DNA of 64,000 nt from contig NC_092195.1 of NCBI RefSeq assembly GCF_043641665.1, positions 19,998,774 through 20,062,773 on the forward strand. Direction: 5' to 3'. This document shows, piece by piece, positions 11,370 through 22,365 of this stretch (position 1 is the first letter of the stretch; every line of letters begins with the position of its first letter). Position numbers and translations under genes: made by a program. The notes below the pieces were generated by a model. That model saw nothing but the letters and a program-made list of their open reading frames with translations. It was not told the DNA's origin and did no database searches. Source of the stretch: Enoplosus armatus (Eukaryota > Chordata > Actinopteri > Centrarchiformes > Enoplosidae).

Positions 11370-14300
11370 AAATGCCCAGGTGCATGGGGTTGGGAGTCTG
11401 GGGGTGTACAGAAAGCCTTTTTTTTTCTCCACAGATGGATTGAAAGAACAGCCTTCACTAATGGATTATTTTCAGCTCAGGATTCAGGTTTCACATCCTG
11501 CCTCCATTGTGACAGAAAATTCTGTTCGTACAGCTCTGAACCTTTTGGTTTACAAAGTATATGTTCCATCCATATATTATAAAAAGATATCTATTTCTGT
11601 GAAGGAGGCTGTGATGCTATCTTAGATTCTCGTGTCTGCTTTGGTGTGCAACCTTGACTGAACAAGAAAGCTTTTACCTCTGCAAAGGCTGCACGATGCT
11701 CCCTGTTTGTTTCAATTATAGAAAATGTTTAGAATTTAGAGTAATAGACAATTATGGGAAACATGATCCAGCTGATTATTAGTGATTATTGTTAGAGTGT
11801 TGTATTACGTGTTTTATAAACCAGAAACAAGGACTGCAAATTAGCTGCGACTACAAGTCCTGTATACATTGCATGGTAGCATTTTATTTGAATATAATAA
11901 AGATATTCAATACACAATTATATATGACAAAAGTACCAAATTCTTACATTTGAGAAGCTGGAACCAGCACGTTGATGATATCATTAATCGATTATCAAAA
12001 TAGTTGCATATTATTTTTCTCTTGATCCTTTAACCTCTTAACTGACTAATCAGCTCTACTTCTGAAAATTCAAAATTCAAAGTCCTCATTGGAGGAGGTA
12101 ATTATCTCTTGACTAATTATTCAGTGGGGGTTTGTCACCTGACCACTCGAAAGGTCAGAAAATCCCCACAAACCAGCTCAGCATTCTTTCTAATTAGCTA
12201 TTTATCCATTCAGTAAATTATCACTAACTTGTGCTGAGGAGGCGAGCACCACCCACATAGTACCTGTTAAAAACAAATTCAGAGAATCATTTCCAACCAC
12301 TGTTTGACATGTCTGACAGAAGCTTCTATGAATACATGCTTATCCCAGCATTATCTTTTCCCTTCACGGCTTGAAAAGTCACCTTCAGAACGTGAAGGCT
12401 CGGCTGTTCCACATGTCCCTGCCAGAGATGGATATTCAGCATTTTAGTCTCCGATAATGTCTCTACGTTCCACTACTGCCGATAGGCTTGAGGTGTCTGC
12501 AGACAAAAATATTCTGGAGGGGTTTTAGGTGATGCAGTGCAACATTTGGCAACAATCCTGAGCTGTTTATTAAGAGCCAGTAGGTAGTTTGATCAACTGC
12601 TGCCATAGTCAGTGGAGTAGATGAACCCGCAACCATTTCAAGCTACTGTTTCAGCCCCTTGTTGAGCAGCGTAATGGTCACGCTCCAATCGACTTAGATT
12701 TGTATTGTAATCCTGTCGAGATCGGGGACATGCAAATGAAGGAATGTAAAAGATCACAAGATAGTCTGACTTTTAATCTCCAGAAACACTGGATCCTAAC
12801 CCTAACCCTACATTTTTAATAACTACATGTCTTTAAAACTCCCAGTTTGCAATGCTTTCTGTTCAGAATGTGTTGTCTTCAAGCCTAAGCAGAGATGTAC
12901 TCTGGGAAAGTCTTGACAAAGCTCCTCCAGAGCCACAAAATACATGATGTACTAAATATTATGTAGTAAACTTATATATAGATAGCTGCTGTTCCAGAGC
13001 CAAGTTGTAGTGTCAGCTATAGCACGTCTTGGTAACACTTTTTTCCTAGCAGTGTCACAAGACTTAACTTTGCACCTTCAAATGGTGTTGAACCTCAGAA
13101 AAACAACCTCACTTATTGTACTACAGTAGAAAATACAGTTAGTCATATTTATCAGACACAACAAGTCCAGAGAAAGTTAACAAAGCTGAGAAAACAATGA
13201 CCTTTCATTGCACACGATGATGTATTTCTGCAGGTGTGGTGCGGGCCTCCAGCATCTTCCCCATCCTCAGCGCCATACTGCTCCTGCTGGGAGGAGTGTG
13301 TGTTGCTTCCAGCGGCTTCTACAAGAGCAAAAGAAACGTCATCCTCGGCGGAGGGATTCTCTTTGTAGCTGCAGGTAAGACTTTGTCCTGGTTTTGGCAG
13401 ACACCTCTGCTCTCATAGTTTCTAAGAGGAAATGTGGGTTGGAATTGTATTAAAGCAGGAAGTCAGTGTGCTATCTGCTTTAGCGTTTTAGCTCTGGCTG
13501 TAAATTGCGTGCTGCTTTGCCACCTTTAATGCATGCCTTTGTCCTTCCAATCTGTCTTATTGCACTAAAAACTGAAATTAAACTGTGCTATTTCAGTCAA
13601 ATAGAGGCATAATGAGACGTTCTTATGTATGATATGCAGATTGACTTTCATATTGTGCCTGCCTCTTCTCTGTATAATTGAAAGGAAACAGTTCCAGTAT
13701 CTCTGCCTGGAAAACAATTTAATGAAGCTGCAGGTTAATTTGTCTCAGAGGAGCACTTACAGTGGAAGTCTTGTATATTTCTTCAGGCCTCAGCAACATC
13801 ATCGGAGTGATCGTGTACATCTCAGCAGCGCTGAGCGACATCTCCCCCAAGAAAGACGAGGACAAGAAGTGGCACTACTCCTACGGCTGGTCCTTCTACT
13901 TTGGCGGCCTGTCCTTCATCCTGGCCGAGATGGTGGGCGTCCTCGCCGTCAACATCTACATTGAGAAGAACAAGGAGCTGCGCTGCCGCTCTCGCACCGA
14001 CCTCTTCAAGAGCACCACGCACGCCATGCTGCGGCTGCCCAGCTACCGCTTCAGACGGCGCTCTCGTTCCAGCTCGCGCTCCACCGACCCGCCACACTCA
14101 CAGGAGACCTCGCCCATTGGAGCTTCCAAGACCTTCAGCCTGCCACCCTCTGCCCCACCCTTCTCTGTGGCCACTCTGCCCAACCCCCACCACACCAGCA
14201 GCGGCGGAAGCGGAGGAGGCGGCGACATCTCCATGTACACCCTGTCGAGGGACTCCAAGCTGGGCAGCCTGGGAGGCGGCGCCCCACCTCTCTACGGCAC

Positions 14301-14634
14301 GGTGGACCGCGCCACCCTGTACCAGCTCCACAACTACTTCCCAAAAGATTCCAGCGGCAGTGGCGGAGGAGGAGGAGGAGGAGGAGCGGTGATAAGCAGC
14401 GGTACACTCCCATCTCACTCCAAGTCCAATTTGGCGGCAGCAGCAGCCGTAGCCCAGAATTCAGCACCGCTAAATACCTCCGCATCGGCCACCACACCGG
14501 CCCCGCCGGCTCCGATATCTACAGCCACCATGGAGAGGGACAGGGGCAACATGGGAACCCTGGACCGACTGACGGCCAAAAGGGACAGAGATAGCAACTC
14601 AGATACACTTAACAGGAAAACTACGCCAGTTTAA
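7844..14634 (+). CDS. cacng8: Voltage-dependent calcium channel gamma-8 subunit (TARP gamma-8)
   Basis: Four exons join without a frame break (7844-8069, 10992-11075, 13234-13374, 13787-14634) into 432 codons, close to human gamma-8 (about 425). TARPs are tetraspan auxiliary subunits of AMPA receptors that control trafficking, gating and synaptic anchoring; gamma-8 is the hippocampus/forebrain-enriched type I member. Visible features: TM1 about residues 8-30; a first extracellular loop with two N-glycosylation sequons (residues 42 and 46) and the claudin-family GLWRICC motif (68-73); TM2 about 108-130; TM3 about 139-162; TM4 about 184-208; a 220-residue cytoplasmic tail with an Arg/Ser-rich phosphorylation-type segment, two Gly runs, and a C-terminal TTPV PDZ ligand for PSD-95-type proteins. 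GLKRGVC after CCLEG, YKSKRN and the Gly-rich tail favour gamma-8 over gamma-2, -3 and -4. The start at 7844 has G at -3 and +4 and aligns with the other TARPs; a 19-residue upstream extension is possible. Which teleost duplicate (a or b) this is cannot be told. Confidence 0.95.
8070..10991 (+). other. cacng8 intron 1
   Basis: GT...AG intron of 2.9 kb. It holds a (CA) tract at 8245-8268, shorter CA runs near 9043-9058, and most of a percomorph repeat at 10,035-10,512. The last 350 bases are strongly C/T-rich, giving a very long polypyrimidine region ahead of exon 2. Confidence 0.9.
10035..10512 (+). repeat. Percomorph interspersed repeat
   Basis: The words TCTAGCGCCACCATGAGGTT, GGATGGATTGCCATGAAATT, CAGCGCCATCATCAGG and GAGCATGTTAGCATGCTGAT appear in the order found in a high-copy repeat of perciform-type fish genomes. 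It is diverged and apparently non-coding, and it is one of the main clues to the host lineage. Confidence 0.75.
10992..11075 (+). CDS. cacng8: cacng8 exon 2
   Basis: This 84-nt exon, the size I expect for exon 2 of type I TARPs, encodes residues 76-104 (start [14 protein letters not shown], end EYLLR). It completes the extracellular loop with its conserved acidic stretch. Acceptor CTTTTTCAG, donor GTGAGT. Confidence 0.95.
11076..13233 (+). other. cacng8 intron 2
   Basis: The intron opens with a strong GTGAGT donor and, within seven bases, a CA run. It holds (CA) tracts at 11134-11162 and 11211-11236 and a (TG) tract at 11334-11367, again an inverted pair. About 17 bases of the telomere-type unit CCTAAC lie near 12,793. 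The block at 12,090-12,240 is AT-rich with TAATTA-type words. No extra exon is visible. Confidence 0.9.
13234..13374 (+). CDS. cacng8: cacng8 exon 3
   Basis: This 141-nt exon encodes residues 104-151: TM2, the short intracellular loop with YKSKRN, and the first half of TM3. Acceptor TTTCTGCAG, donor GTAAGA. Confidence 0.96.
13375..13786 (+). other. cacng8 intron 3
   Basis: 412-nt intron with a consensus donor (GTAAGA) and acceptor (TTTCTTCAG). Nothing else is recognised in it. Confidence 0.9.
13787..14634 (+). CDS. cacng8: cacng8 exon 4 (TM3 end, TM4, cytoplasmic tail)
   Basis: Encodes residues 151-432 and the TAA stop at 14632-14634. It starts with [13 protein letters not shown], then the second extracellular loop, TM4 ([20 protein letters not shown]) and the tail. 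In the tail, [16 protein letters not shown] is the conserved Arg/Ser membrane-proximal segment, [11 protein letters not shown] is the conserved TARP box, and [10 protein letters not shown] is the PDZ-ligand end. Gly runs near residues 140 and 200 of this exon product, and Ala/Pro/Thr-rich stretches, are low complexity. Confidence 0.96.
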
Positions 14635-14989
14635 ATCTAAACCTCAGAGAGGGTGACGAGAGAGAGTGTTGAAATAAGAGAGGTGGAATAGAGTTAAGAG
14701 TTAGAAGAGAGGAAGAGTAGTGCTGAAAATGTGTGGGCGACACTTCGACGGTAGTTTCTGTCCTTGAGCCTTTGGGTATCTAGCTGCCATAATTACCTAC
14801 CAATATCATGAAGAGTCACAAAACACCTGATATTATGTGCAAATTCATGACAACTGCCTTAAAATGGTCATGAATTTGGCTTTGTTAGTTAATTATACAG
14901 CAATGGTGCAGTGGAGGCTTCAGCACAAGGGGCTTATTTTTTTTACTATTAATTTCAGCATCACTCCATTTCCCCAACTGGGAGCTTCC

Positions 14990-15160
14990 CAGTAAAACCA
15001 GTCTCCTGGTGCAGCAGCTGGGGGTTAAGTGCCTTGCTGAGGAGGCAGGGGAGCTCAGTAGGTATTTACTCTCCCCTTCTACATTTTGTCAGCTGCTGTG
15101 GGGATTTAAACTGCAACTTGACTTTAGAAGAACAACCTACTAAGCTTTGATCTTGCCATT
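14990..15160. repeat. tRNA-SINE-type remnant
   Basis: GGGGTTAAGTGCCTTGCTGA, then TGGGGATTTAAACTGCAACT and a run of pyrimidine/purine words, resembles the body of common teleost tRNA-derived SINEs ('gttaagtgccttgctcaagg ... gatttgaaccggcaacc'). It is heavily diverged. Confidence 0.45.
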
Positions 15161-15451
15161 CGAGGTTAAAGCTGAACTGAATCTGGTTTTTACACATCTA
15201 GACATCCAGTTTGAACACCAAAACAACACTTTTAAACATCATAACAAATCATATTAAAAAAAGTAGCCAGATGGTATAAGCCACAATTCTCTGTTACATT
15301 TCTTTTTTTAAAAAGAGCAGAGAGCCTCAGACGGGTACGTTCAGCCAAGTAACAAGCTGCTCATTGACCAGTTGACTGCCAGTTCAAGGTCAACAGTAGC
15401 TACTTAACCTCTGGTCCTTAGATAGTGACCTCAGCCATATCTAACCTACTG

Positions 15452-15475
15452 ACACACACACACACACACACACAC
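15452..15475. repeat. (CA)n microsatellite
   Basis: Twelve CA units. Confidence 0.95.
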
Positions 15476-18126
15476 CAGAAGACGCTGACACACTGTGAGC
15501 CTATTCATTTTTCATTGTGTGTCAAAAGTAATTACAGTGACAGATGGGCATTCTCCACACTCCTAGAGAAAGACACAGCCATAGACTTTAAGCTTCACCC
15601 TGCACGCCTCCATTACACCACTGCCAGTGAAACACTGCAACAAATGTCCATCTGAACGAGTCATTTCGTCTGACGTTAAAGTCCTAGAGTCTTTGTTCAA
15701 ATGTGTGAAATATTTGCTGAATTCTGGCCAAACAGAAGCAGACTGCCCTTCTCTCTCGTTTCAATATAACTTCCCTTCTTTGAAACGTTTTCGGCTCTTC
15801 GATATGCTAGCAGACGTGATTTGCTCGTAAATTGCACTAATCTTATGAGCAGTTAAAAATTCCAATAATTGAGCTTTCTGGGGAACATTTCATCAGACAG
15901 TAGAAATGTTGTTAAATGCACCTTCGAAGTCGATGAAATTACTTGTAAAGATGGACGTTTATGGACTCTTTGTGATGTTTAATTGCCCAAATTGATTCCA
16001 GGGTTTGTATGACTGATGATGATTCGATACCGAAGGCTACGAGGCAGCGACCGTAGAGTGTTCCTGCAAAGGGCTGCAACCAACAGGGTGGGGGTTGATT
16101 CAGTTTACACTCAGGGGGTGGAGTTTTAGTTAGAACTTAGATCAGAGGCGAAATCATGGATTTCTCCAATATGAGACATCAGCCACTTTATCGAACCAAG
16201 TTCGCTCACTTATTCTAAAAAGAAATAACACAAAATTGAAGCACATTATTTAGTATTAAAGAAGAATTTCTAAAGAACCAATTCGATTTTGAGCGAATAA
16301 TATTTTTGAGATGTTGTCAGAGATAATTTGAGGGCCAAAGCATTTCCGTAATGGATGTAACATGTTGGACTGAAACTCTTCACGTGTCCTAAATGATCGG
16401 GCTGATATTCTGAACTCTGAACGCACTTCTGAATCAGCTGCGTTTGCAAATGAAATCAATCCGACCCTGTTTGACGACCAGTTGGAGGAGGAGGGAAGCA
16501 CAACAGCTAGCTTCAGTTCCCCTTCCCTCCTTCTCTCTTTTAGCTATAACTATATACTATTTCACAAACTAGAATAATAACTGTATTATTGAGTATCTTA
16601 TCGGTCCATTCACTTCAACAAAAGCACATAATGTCTGTAAATGGTAATCTTTGAGTTGTCTTTTCATTCCGAGTTACATGAGAACTTGTAACTCCTTGAG
16701 TATTGATATCATGTTGCTGGTGTTTCTATGATCGTAATGGTTATTGCAGGGTATTTATACATTTTGAAATCTTTTCTTTTTGTATTTTTTTTATATTGCT
16801 TTGGATGACTTTTAGATTTTTCTTTTTTCTTTCTCTTGCTTATGTACACTGAAGTCAGTGGTGTCACGTGGAAAGCATGTGCACAAAAGTGAGAGGGCGA
16901 TAATGTATAAATTCATCGTCATCATTTTCATTATTTCACGACATTTATTTGTGCAGGGAGAGTTGACTGAGCGTGCATGCTCTTTTTCAGTAACGCCCTG
17001 CTCCACCTTCACCCACCAGTCCTCCGCTGGTTACTGAGCGGCTTCCCAGGAACAATCGGGGGCTCCGTGCCTTGCTTTACCACGCTGATAGTGAAGAAAG
17101 CGAGTGTTTGTCATTTTAAATCCTCCATCCTGATTGTTCCAGCCATTCTAAACAGACTAATGGGCCTTCTCGTCCACGTTTTTCAAATATCACTCTAGAT
17201 TTTACGGTGTACATTATTTGTACTGTAAATTTGATTGTTGCACTGTTTTTCTTTTATATTTTTCTCTTTTTCTTCTGTTATTTTTTCTTTAATCCTCTCT
17301 ATTTCTATTTCTATATTAGTTGCTCTTTAATTTGTCCGTTTTCCGAGTTTTTCTTTCAGCTTCAGCTGTTGTTGTTTGTTCTCTTTTTTGTAATATTTGT
17401 ATTTACACTCTTCCATCCTGGTTCTGTCTTCATTTACTGGCAGGCTATTGGGTTTTTTTTTCATTTTCTAAACATTACCAACGTAGCCTAATAATCAGTG
17501 TTTTTTAATGTTCTGACTAGTGTGTAACTGTAGGCGATAGAATTTATATTAATCTATTTATTTTCGTGGTGGTACGTATAGATATTCTTAATGTTATATT
17601 GTTTCAGAGTTCCTACACCTGTAACTTCGGGCTATGACGGCTTCACGCCTGCCTGTGACATATTGTTAGTAGCCTAAGTGCTGGAGGAGTGTGCTAAATG
17701 TGGTCTGTGTTGGTGTTGTCAGTGGTTTTTACATGGTAAACAATAAGTGCAACAAAATACATCAGCCTCATGCTTCTGAGAAATCATTAAATGAACACCA
17801 ACCCGCATTTTAACCTTTTCTAAAGTGGTTGTCAGAACATGGTCAAAAGCGGACGTTCTGTTCCTTCGTTTTCATTCATATCCTGATGTGAAAGCCATTT
17901 TAAAGGCAGCGTAAAGTCACCAGCTCCTTTTCTCAACACTTAGGCTACTGACACGAGTCAAACCTGAAACTCTTCAAATGGAAAACTGGTATATTTCCAC
18001 TCAGCAGACTGATCCATGTAATGAACAATAAGGAAAAGGGGAAGCAATACAATATACTGATCCTCACCGGAAAAGACAAAAAATATAAGTATATATACAT
18101 ATATATATAAATATATAGCTATATTC

Positions 18127-18132
18127 AATAAA
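18127..18132 (+). terminator. Candidate poly(A) signal of cacng8
   Basis: AATAAA preceded by AT-rich sequence and followed within 40 bases by GT-rich TGTGATTGTGTCATGTG, the usual arrangement of signal and downstream element. Confidence 0.5.
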
Positions 18133-18430
18133 GTTCTATATGAAACTGTGATTGTGTCATGTGAATTACTGTAATGCTACACAACAAAATACTGTTTTCT
18201 GACCTGCCACATGGTGAAGTTTAGGCAACAAAAGCGACTTGCTCAATCTCACAGCAGCGTATAACGCTGCCAAAACACCTGCACCTACTGTTTTCTATAA
18301 AAGTCCACACAACAGCGGCATCTCGACGTGCGTCATCATAAGTTGACACTCACTGTGTCAGGATGCCAATGTGCTATTTACCACCATAGATGTTGTCAGC
18401 TTTTCATGAAAGCAGCGATTTTATCACGGC

Positions 18431-18677
18431 TGCGGCTCAAGAGGTAGAGCAGGTCGTCCACCGATCACAGGGTTGGCAGTTTGATCCCCACCTCCTGCTG
18501 TCCACATGTCAAAGTGTGGACAAGAGGACACTGAACCCCAAACTGCTTCTGATGGTTGGCCATCACCCTGCGTGGAAGCTTGCTGCCATCAGTGTGAGCG
18601 TGCGTGAATGAGTGGCAAAAACCTTGTAAAGCCCTCTGGATAAAAGTGCTTTATAAATGTAGCCATCAACCATTTAT
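18431..18677 (+). mobile_element. tRNA-derived SINE
   Basis: The head shows a Pol III A-box-like GCGGCTCAAGAGGTAGAGC and a B-box-like GGTTGGCAGTTTGATCCC at typical spacing. The body has CACTGAACCCCAAACTGCT, ATGGTTGGCCATCACC and GTAAAGCCCTCTGGATAAAA, matching a very common teleost SINE, with a tail of AAGTGCTTTATAAATG. It has diverged from consensus and is probably inactive. Confidence 0.8.
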
Positions 18678-18921
18678 ATCACATTCGCTCTCCGGATTCA
18701 AACAGCGCGGCTGCTTCTTCTGCGTGGTATATCTGGTGTTTGCTATTGACATGCGTCAAATGATCAGCGAGTGATTCAGTTCGCCGTATTGTGGGATAGC
18801 AGGTTACGCAGAATTGACCAACTGGAAAGAGAGAGGGAGTCAAAAGTTGATGCAAATTTTAACTTCATGTTAATTAGGGTGGAATTTGCTTGGAAAAGAA
18901 CGTCACACGACAGACAACAGC

Positions 18922-18940
18922 AGATAGATAGATAGATAGA
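18922..18940. repeat. (GATA)n microsatellite
   Basis: Short run of four to five GATA units. Confidence 0.85.
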
Positions 18941-21769
18941 AACAATACTGTGAAAGAAGTCTGACCTAAAAGAGGAGACAGTACAGACGATGACAGGCAG
19001 TAATTAAGACGGTGCGATCTCTTAATAACGCTGAGATGTCTTCTCTGGAGAAAGACACAGAGAGGGACTGTCAGCTCAGGGGAAATGTGACAGTTTTTAA
19101 TCCCGCTGACAATAGATCTGCTGGCAGAGCACACAGGAGACTGAGATGTGTTTGGTTGAAGCGGCGAGGAAAGTGATTTGGTGTCAAAGTTTTAATTAGT
19201 TGGCCTCTCTGTCTGGAATCCTCCAGTGCCGTCTTCACGTCTTTGTGCAGCAGGAGCAGGAACAGCAGCTCTGCACCGACAGCTTCTACAAAGTGAAGGG
19301 TTGTCTCTGTGTTTCTGCATTCTTACCACCTCTGTGACGATACAAAGACGGAAGAGGCCTAATATTTCTGTGGGTTTCGTGCACTCAGTCAGAAGCCCTT
19401 TGTAAACAGAGATCACTACAACGCACAACACAACACGTAATGCTGCCCCAGTGATTTCAGGCGATTTCAGGCGAAGAGAAGCGGGAAGCAGCTCGAGGCA
19501 GAAAGGCGCGAATTAGGGATGTGAAAATGTAATCTGTACTCGTGACTCTTGCTGCTTTGTCAACTCAGCAGTTGAGTCAAAGGCCCATTGATCTGAGGTG
19601 AGAGGTTCCCTTCAGACTAATACAAGGTAATTAGAAGGAAGATTAAGGTGGCTGAGGTCAAGCTGAACTGTTGGTCACATGGTCGGGGTGAGAGTTAGTG
19701 ATCTCTAGCTGTGCTCTCATTAGAAAAGCTAATTTAGGTGGTTTTAGAAAATGTCACATGTGAGACAGCAACTCCAAACACGCAAAGAGGGAAAGCAAAA
19801 CATTCCTGGGCAACGACTGAAAAGGCTAATTGGTTTTTGGCCTCACTCCATCGTGTTCAGCAGCTTCAGCTGGACTTATTAACACAGGAAGCCCAGTAAA
19901 TGGATATTATTATTAATTATTTATTGTTCATGATTGATTGTTTGCTGTTTTCATAACGCGTGATGGCCCACGACCTGGACACTGAATGGATCGGTGGACA
20001 TGTCTGAAAAAAGAACACATAATTGCACGTTTCCCGAAGACTGACTGGTTTTCTGTATCACCATTGTGCGGCCAATGTCCAGGAGTTCTTAAAGCCCAAT
20101 ATACTGTACCCCTTCACAGCAGGCCAATGTCTACAACTGGGGTGCTCCCATGGTGCACCTGGCTCTCCTGTATTATTATGTCTGAAGCTAGCAGCACAGT
20201 TGTCGTACATGCGGTACGATACGATAATAGCTACCGCCTTGTGTCAGCTTTCATGACTCAACAGGAGTCTGCCACCTGTGAAGACATTCTGCATTTTCAT
20301 TTCCTCTCTTCGTTCGGTCTGATGCTCGCTGTCGGGCCGTCTCTCCTTCCAGGACTCTCAGGTGGTGAAGAGCTCATTCCTGCAGTCACTGATAACGGCT
20401 GCAGGCTGGCTGACAGGCGTCCATATGGCGGCGGGGCGGTCTGTCAGTCAAGATTACACTCTCATTTCCTCTTGTCCTCAAATCCTTCCTCACTTCCAGA
20501 GAGGGTGATCCCACGACAGGAAACCTGGACTGTCTCTCATGAAAACTAAAACACACGCTGAACCTCAGAGACATACTCTATTTTTCTTATTAGTTTCTAT
20601 ATTCCCTGCAATCAGTAGCTTTTAGCAGTGGAGCTCCTGACTGGTGACTGAGAGCACCGTTGTCAGCCCAGCCGTGATTCACGGTGCATCATTTCCTCAT
20701 TACAATCTCATTAAAAGGCTGCAAAAGCCCCAGAAACAATAATCTGATAACTGTCTCAAATGAGTGGCTGTTGAGCTGTTAACCTTATAAACAGTGCTTG
20801 TAGGCCTAATGTGACAGCTTGGACTAGCAACACACTGAAGGCAGTCTTAATCAGCGCTCAACATTGCGGTGATGCGTTCACTTACCGTTGTACATGCTGA
20901 CGTGCAATAAAGTCTTTTTTTAGCTCGTGGCTCATTTTGCTTTAAATTGACGACGGTTGTCTAGACGTGTGTGACATTCTGGAGATCTTAATTTAAAGTC
21001 TCTGTGATACTGCCGACATGTTCAGTAGTGTGTTAGAGCTGGACGCTGCTCTGTTTGAGTTGGACAGTCTGGGTGTGTGTTCATCGGTGTAACTGTAGAG
21101 ACGCTAGTTAGGAAGGTCCGACTTACTTCTCCCACACACTCTTCTGCTCTGGGTTTAAGCCCATAAAGCTGCAAATATTTTCTCTTGGAGGAGTGTATTT
21201 TCTTTCCGGTGTATTGGATGACTATATGAGTGAATGACTTTGACTCAGCAGCTTGATATTTGAAGTGTACGAGCAACACAAGCTCCAAAGAGATCGTCTG
21301 TCCTCCATCGTCCAAACCATCTGTACTCGAAATGCAGATCATCAGTCAAAAAAGTTATTAAGCAAAAAAATGAGGAGTGAGGAGCTTTGTGAGGTCTGCA
21401 TGTGTCTCTGAATATTTCTTTGGACTGTCCAAAAACCATGTTCAATAACAACACTTTTTGACGTCCATTGCCAGTGTTTTTAAAATGTCCTCTTCTCTCT
21501 GCACATGGAAAGAGAGTGGTTACGGCAAATAACGTGTGGTAAAAGTATGGACAGCGTTAGACAACTAAAACACGTGTTACTGAAAGATCATGTTTGCAGT
21601 TTAAAAAGTCTGTAAAAGATTTCAAGTGTGGTCCCCGGTCCATCACATAGGCCACATTATCTACTACACTGACACTGAATTGGACACAGGCGATGGACGT
21701 AAATTGTGTCCAATGGAAACAAAATGTCTCGAGACACTGGGCTTGATTTTTACCACCTGCTCAAGATGA

Positions 21770-21935
21770 GAAAAAACATTTATCCCATCAGTCATCAAGT
21801 TACTTAACAAGACTCTGTGTCAGTTTACATGGATTGTATTTTCTGTTTTCAATTGTTGTGTTTTACTTGTCTTGTTGTTGTATTTATCTGCTGCAAATGA
21901 ATAAAAAAAAAATGTTATGTTATGTTATGTTCTGC
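21770..21935 (+). repeat. Possible LINE 3' end
   Basis: Sequence resembling the end of a LINE reverse-transcriptase unit (ATCCCATCAGTCATCAAGTT) is followed by T/G-rich DNA and AATGAATAAAAAAAAAATG, then tandem TTATG. A 5'-truncated LINE copy with a poly-A and short tandem tail is the simplest reading. Confidence 0.35.
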
Positions 21936-22330
21936 CTGAAAATAAAGCTAAAGCAACAGGGTACGCTACCAGTCTCTGACCCTGTGTTTTCATCCCACAG
22001 TCACACAGTTTACTCAGATTTACAGAAGTGAGGATGCTGGTCAGTATAGGGAGGTCAAACTGACAACAATAAAAACATAGACAGAAAATAAAAAGTGCAA
22101 AGCTTGACAGGCAGCCGGGGGAAAGAAAAGGACCCTAATTCTTCTTTCTTGGTGGCATCACCAGGAGACAAAAAGCAGTGAGGGATTGTTTACTGACTGA
22201 CCACTAGGGTATTATCCAGTTTTCTAGGTTTTCTACTGAGCAAGCTAGCTGCGTCTGATCGTCCCCAGAGTTCTTCCAACAGCACATTAACATGGCTGTC
22301 AGGTGCTGCGAGTAAAAACCACCTCACACA

Positions 22331-22365
22331 GGAGGAGGAGGAGGAGGAGGAGGAGGAGGAGGAGG
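22331..22365. repeat. (GGA)n microsatellite
   Basis: Eleven to twelve GGA units. Confidence 0.95.

Larger units (their letters stand above)
14635..18150 (+). other. cacng8: Likely 3' UTR of cacng8
   Basis: No further exon follows the stop. The first good poly(A) signal I see is AATAAA at 18127-18132, so a UTR of about 3.5 kb is proposed. Brain-expressed TARP genes commonly have long 3' UTRs, but its extent here is inferred. It includes a SINE-like remnant (about 14,990-15,160), a (CA) tract at 15452-15475 and T-rich stretches at 16,780-16,830 and 17,230-17,470. Confidence 0.5.

Noticed and set aside
11019..11625. Open frames across the CA/TG microsatellites in cacng8 intron 2
   Set aside because: They are repeat-driven; the real exon here is the 84-nt one ending at 11075.
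18431..18500. A possible true tRNA gene from the A and B boxes
   Set aside because: The sequence continues into a known SINE body and the cloverleaf is incomplete, so it is a SINE head.
19986..20549. A 187-codon plus-strand frame
   Set aside because: No recognisable domain, no compatible splice sites with neighbours and mixed composition; probably chance.
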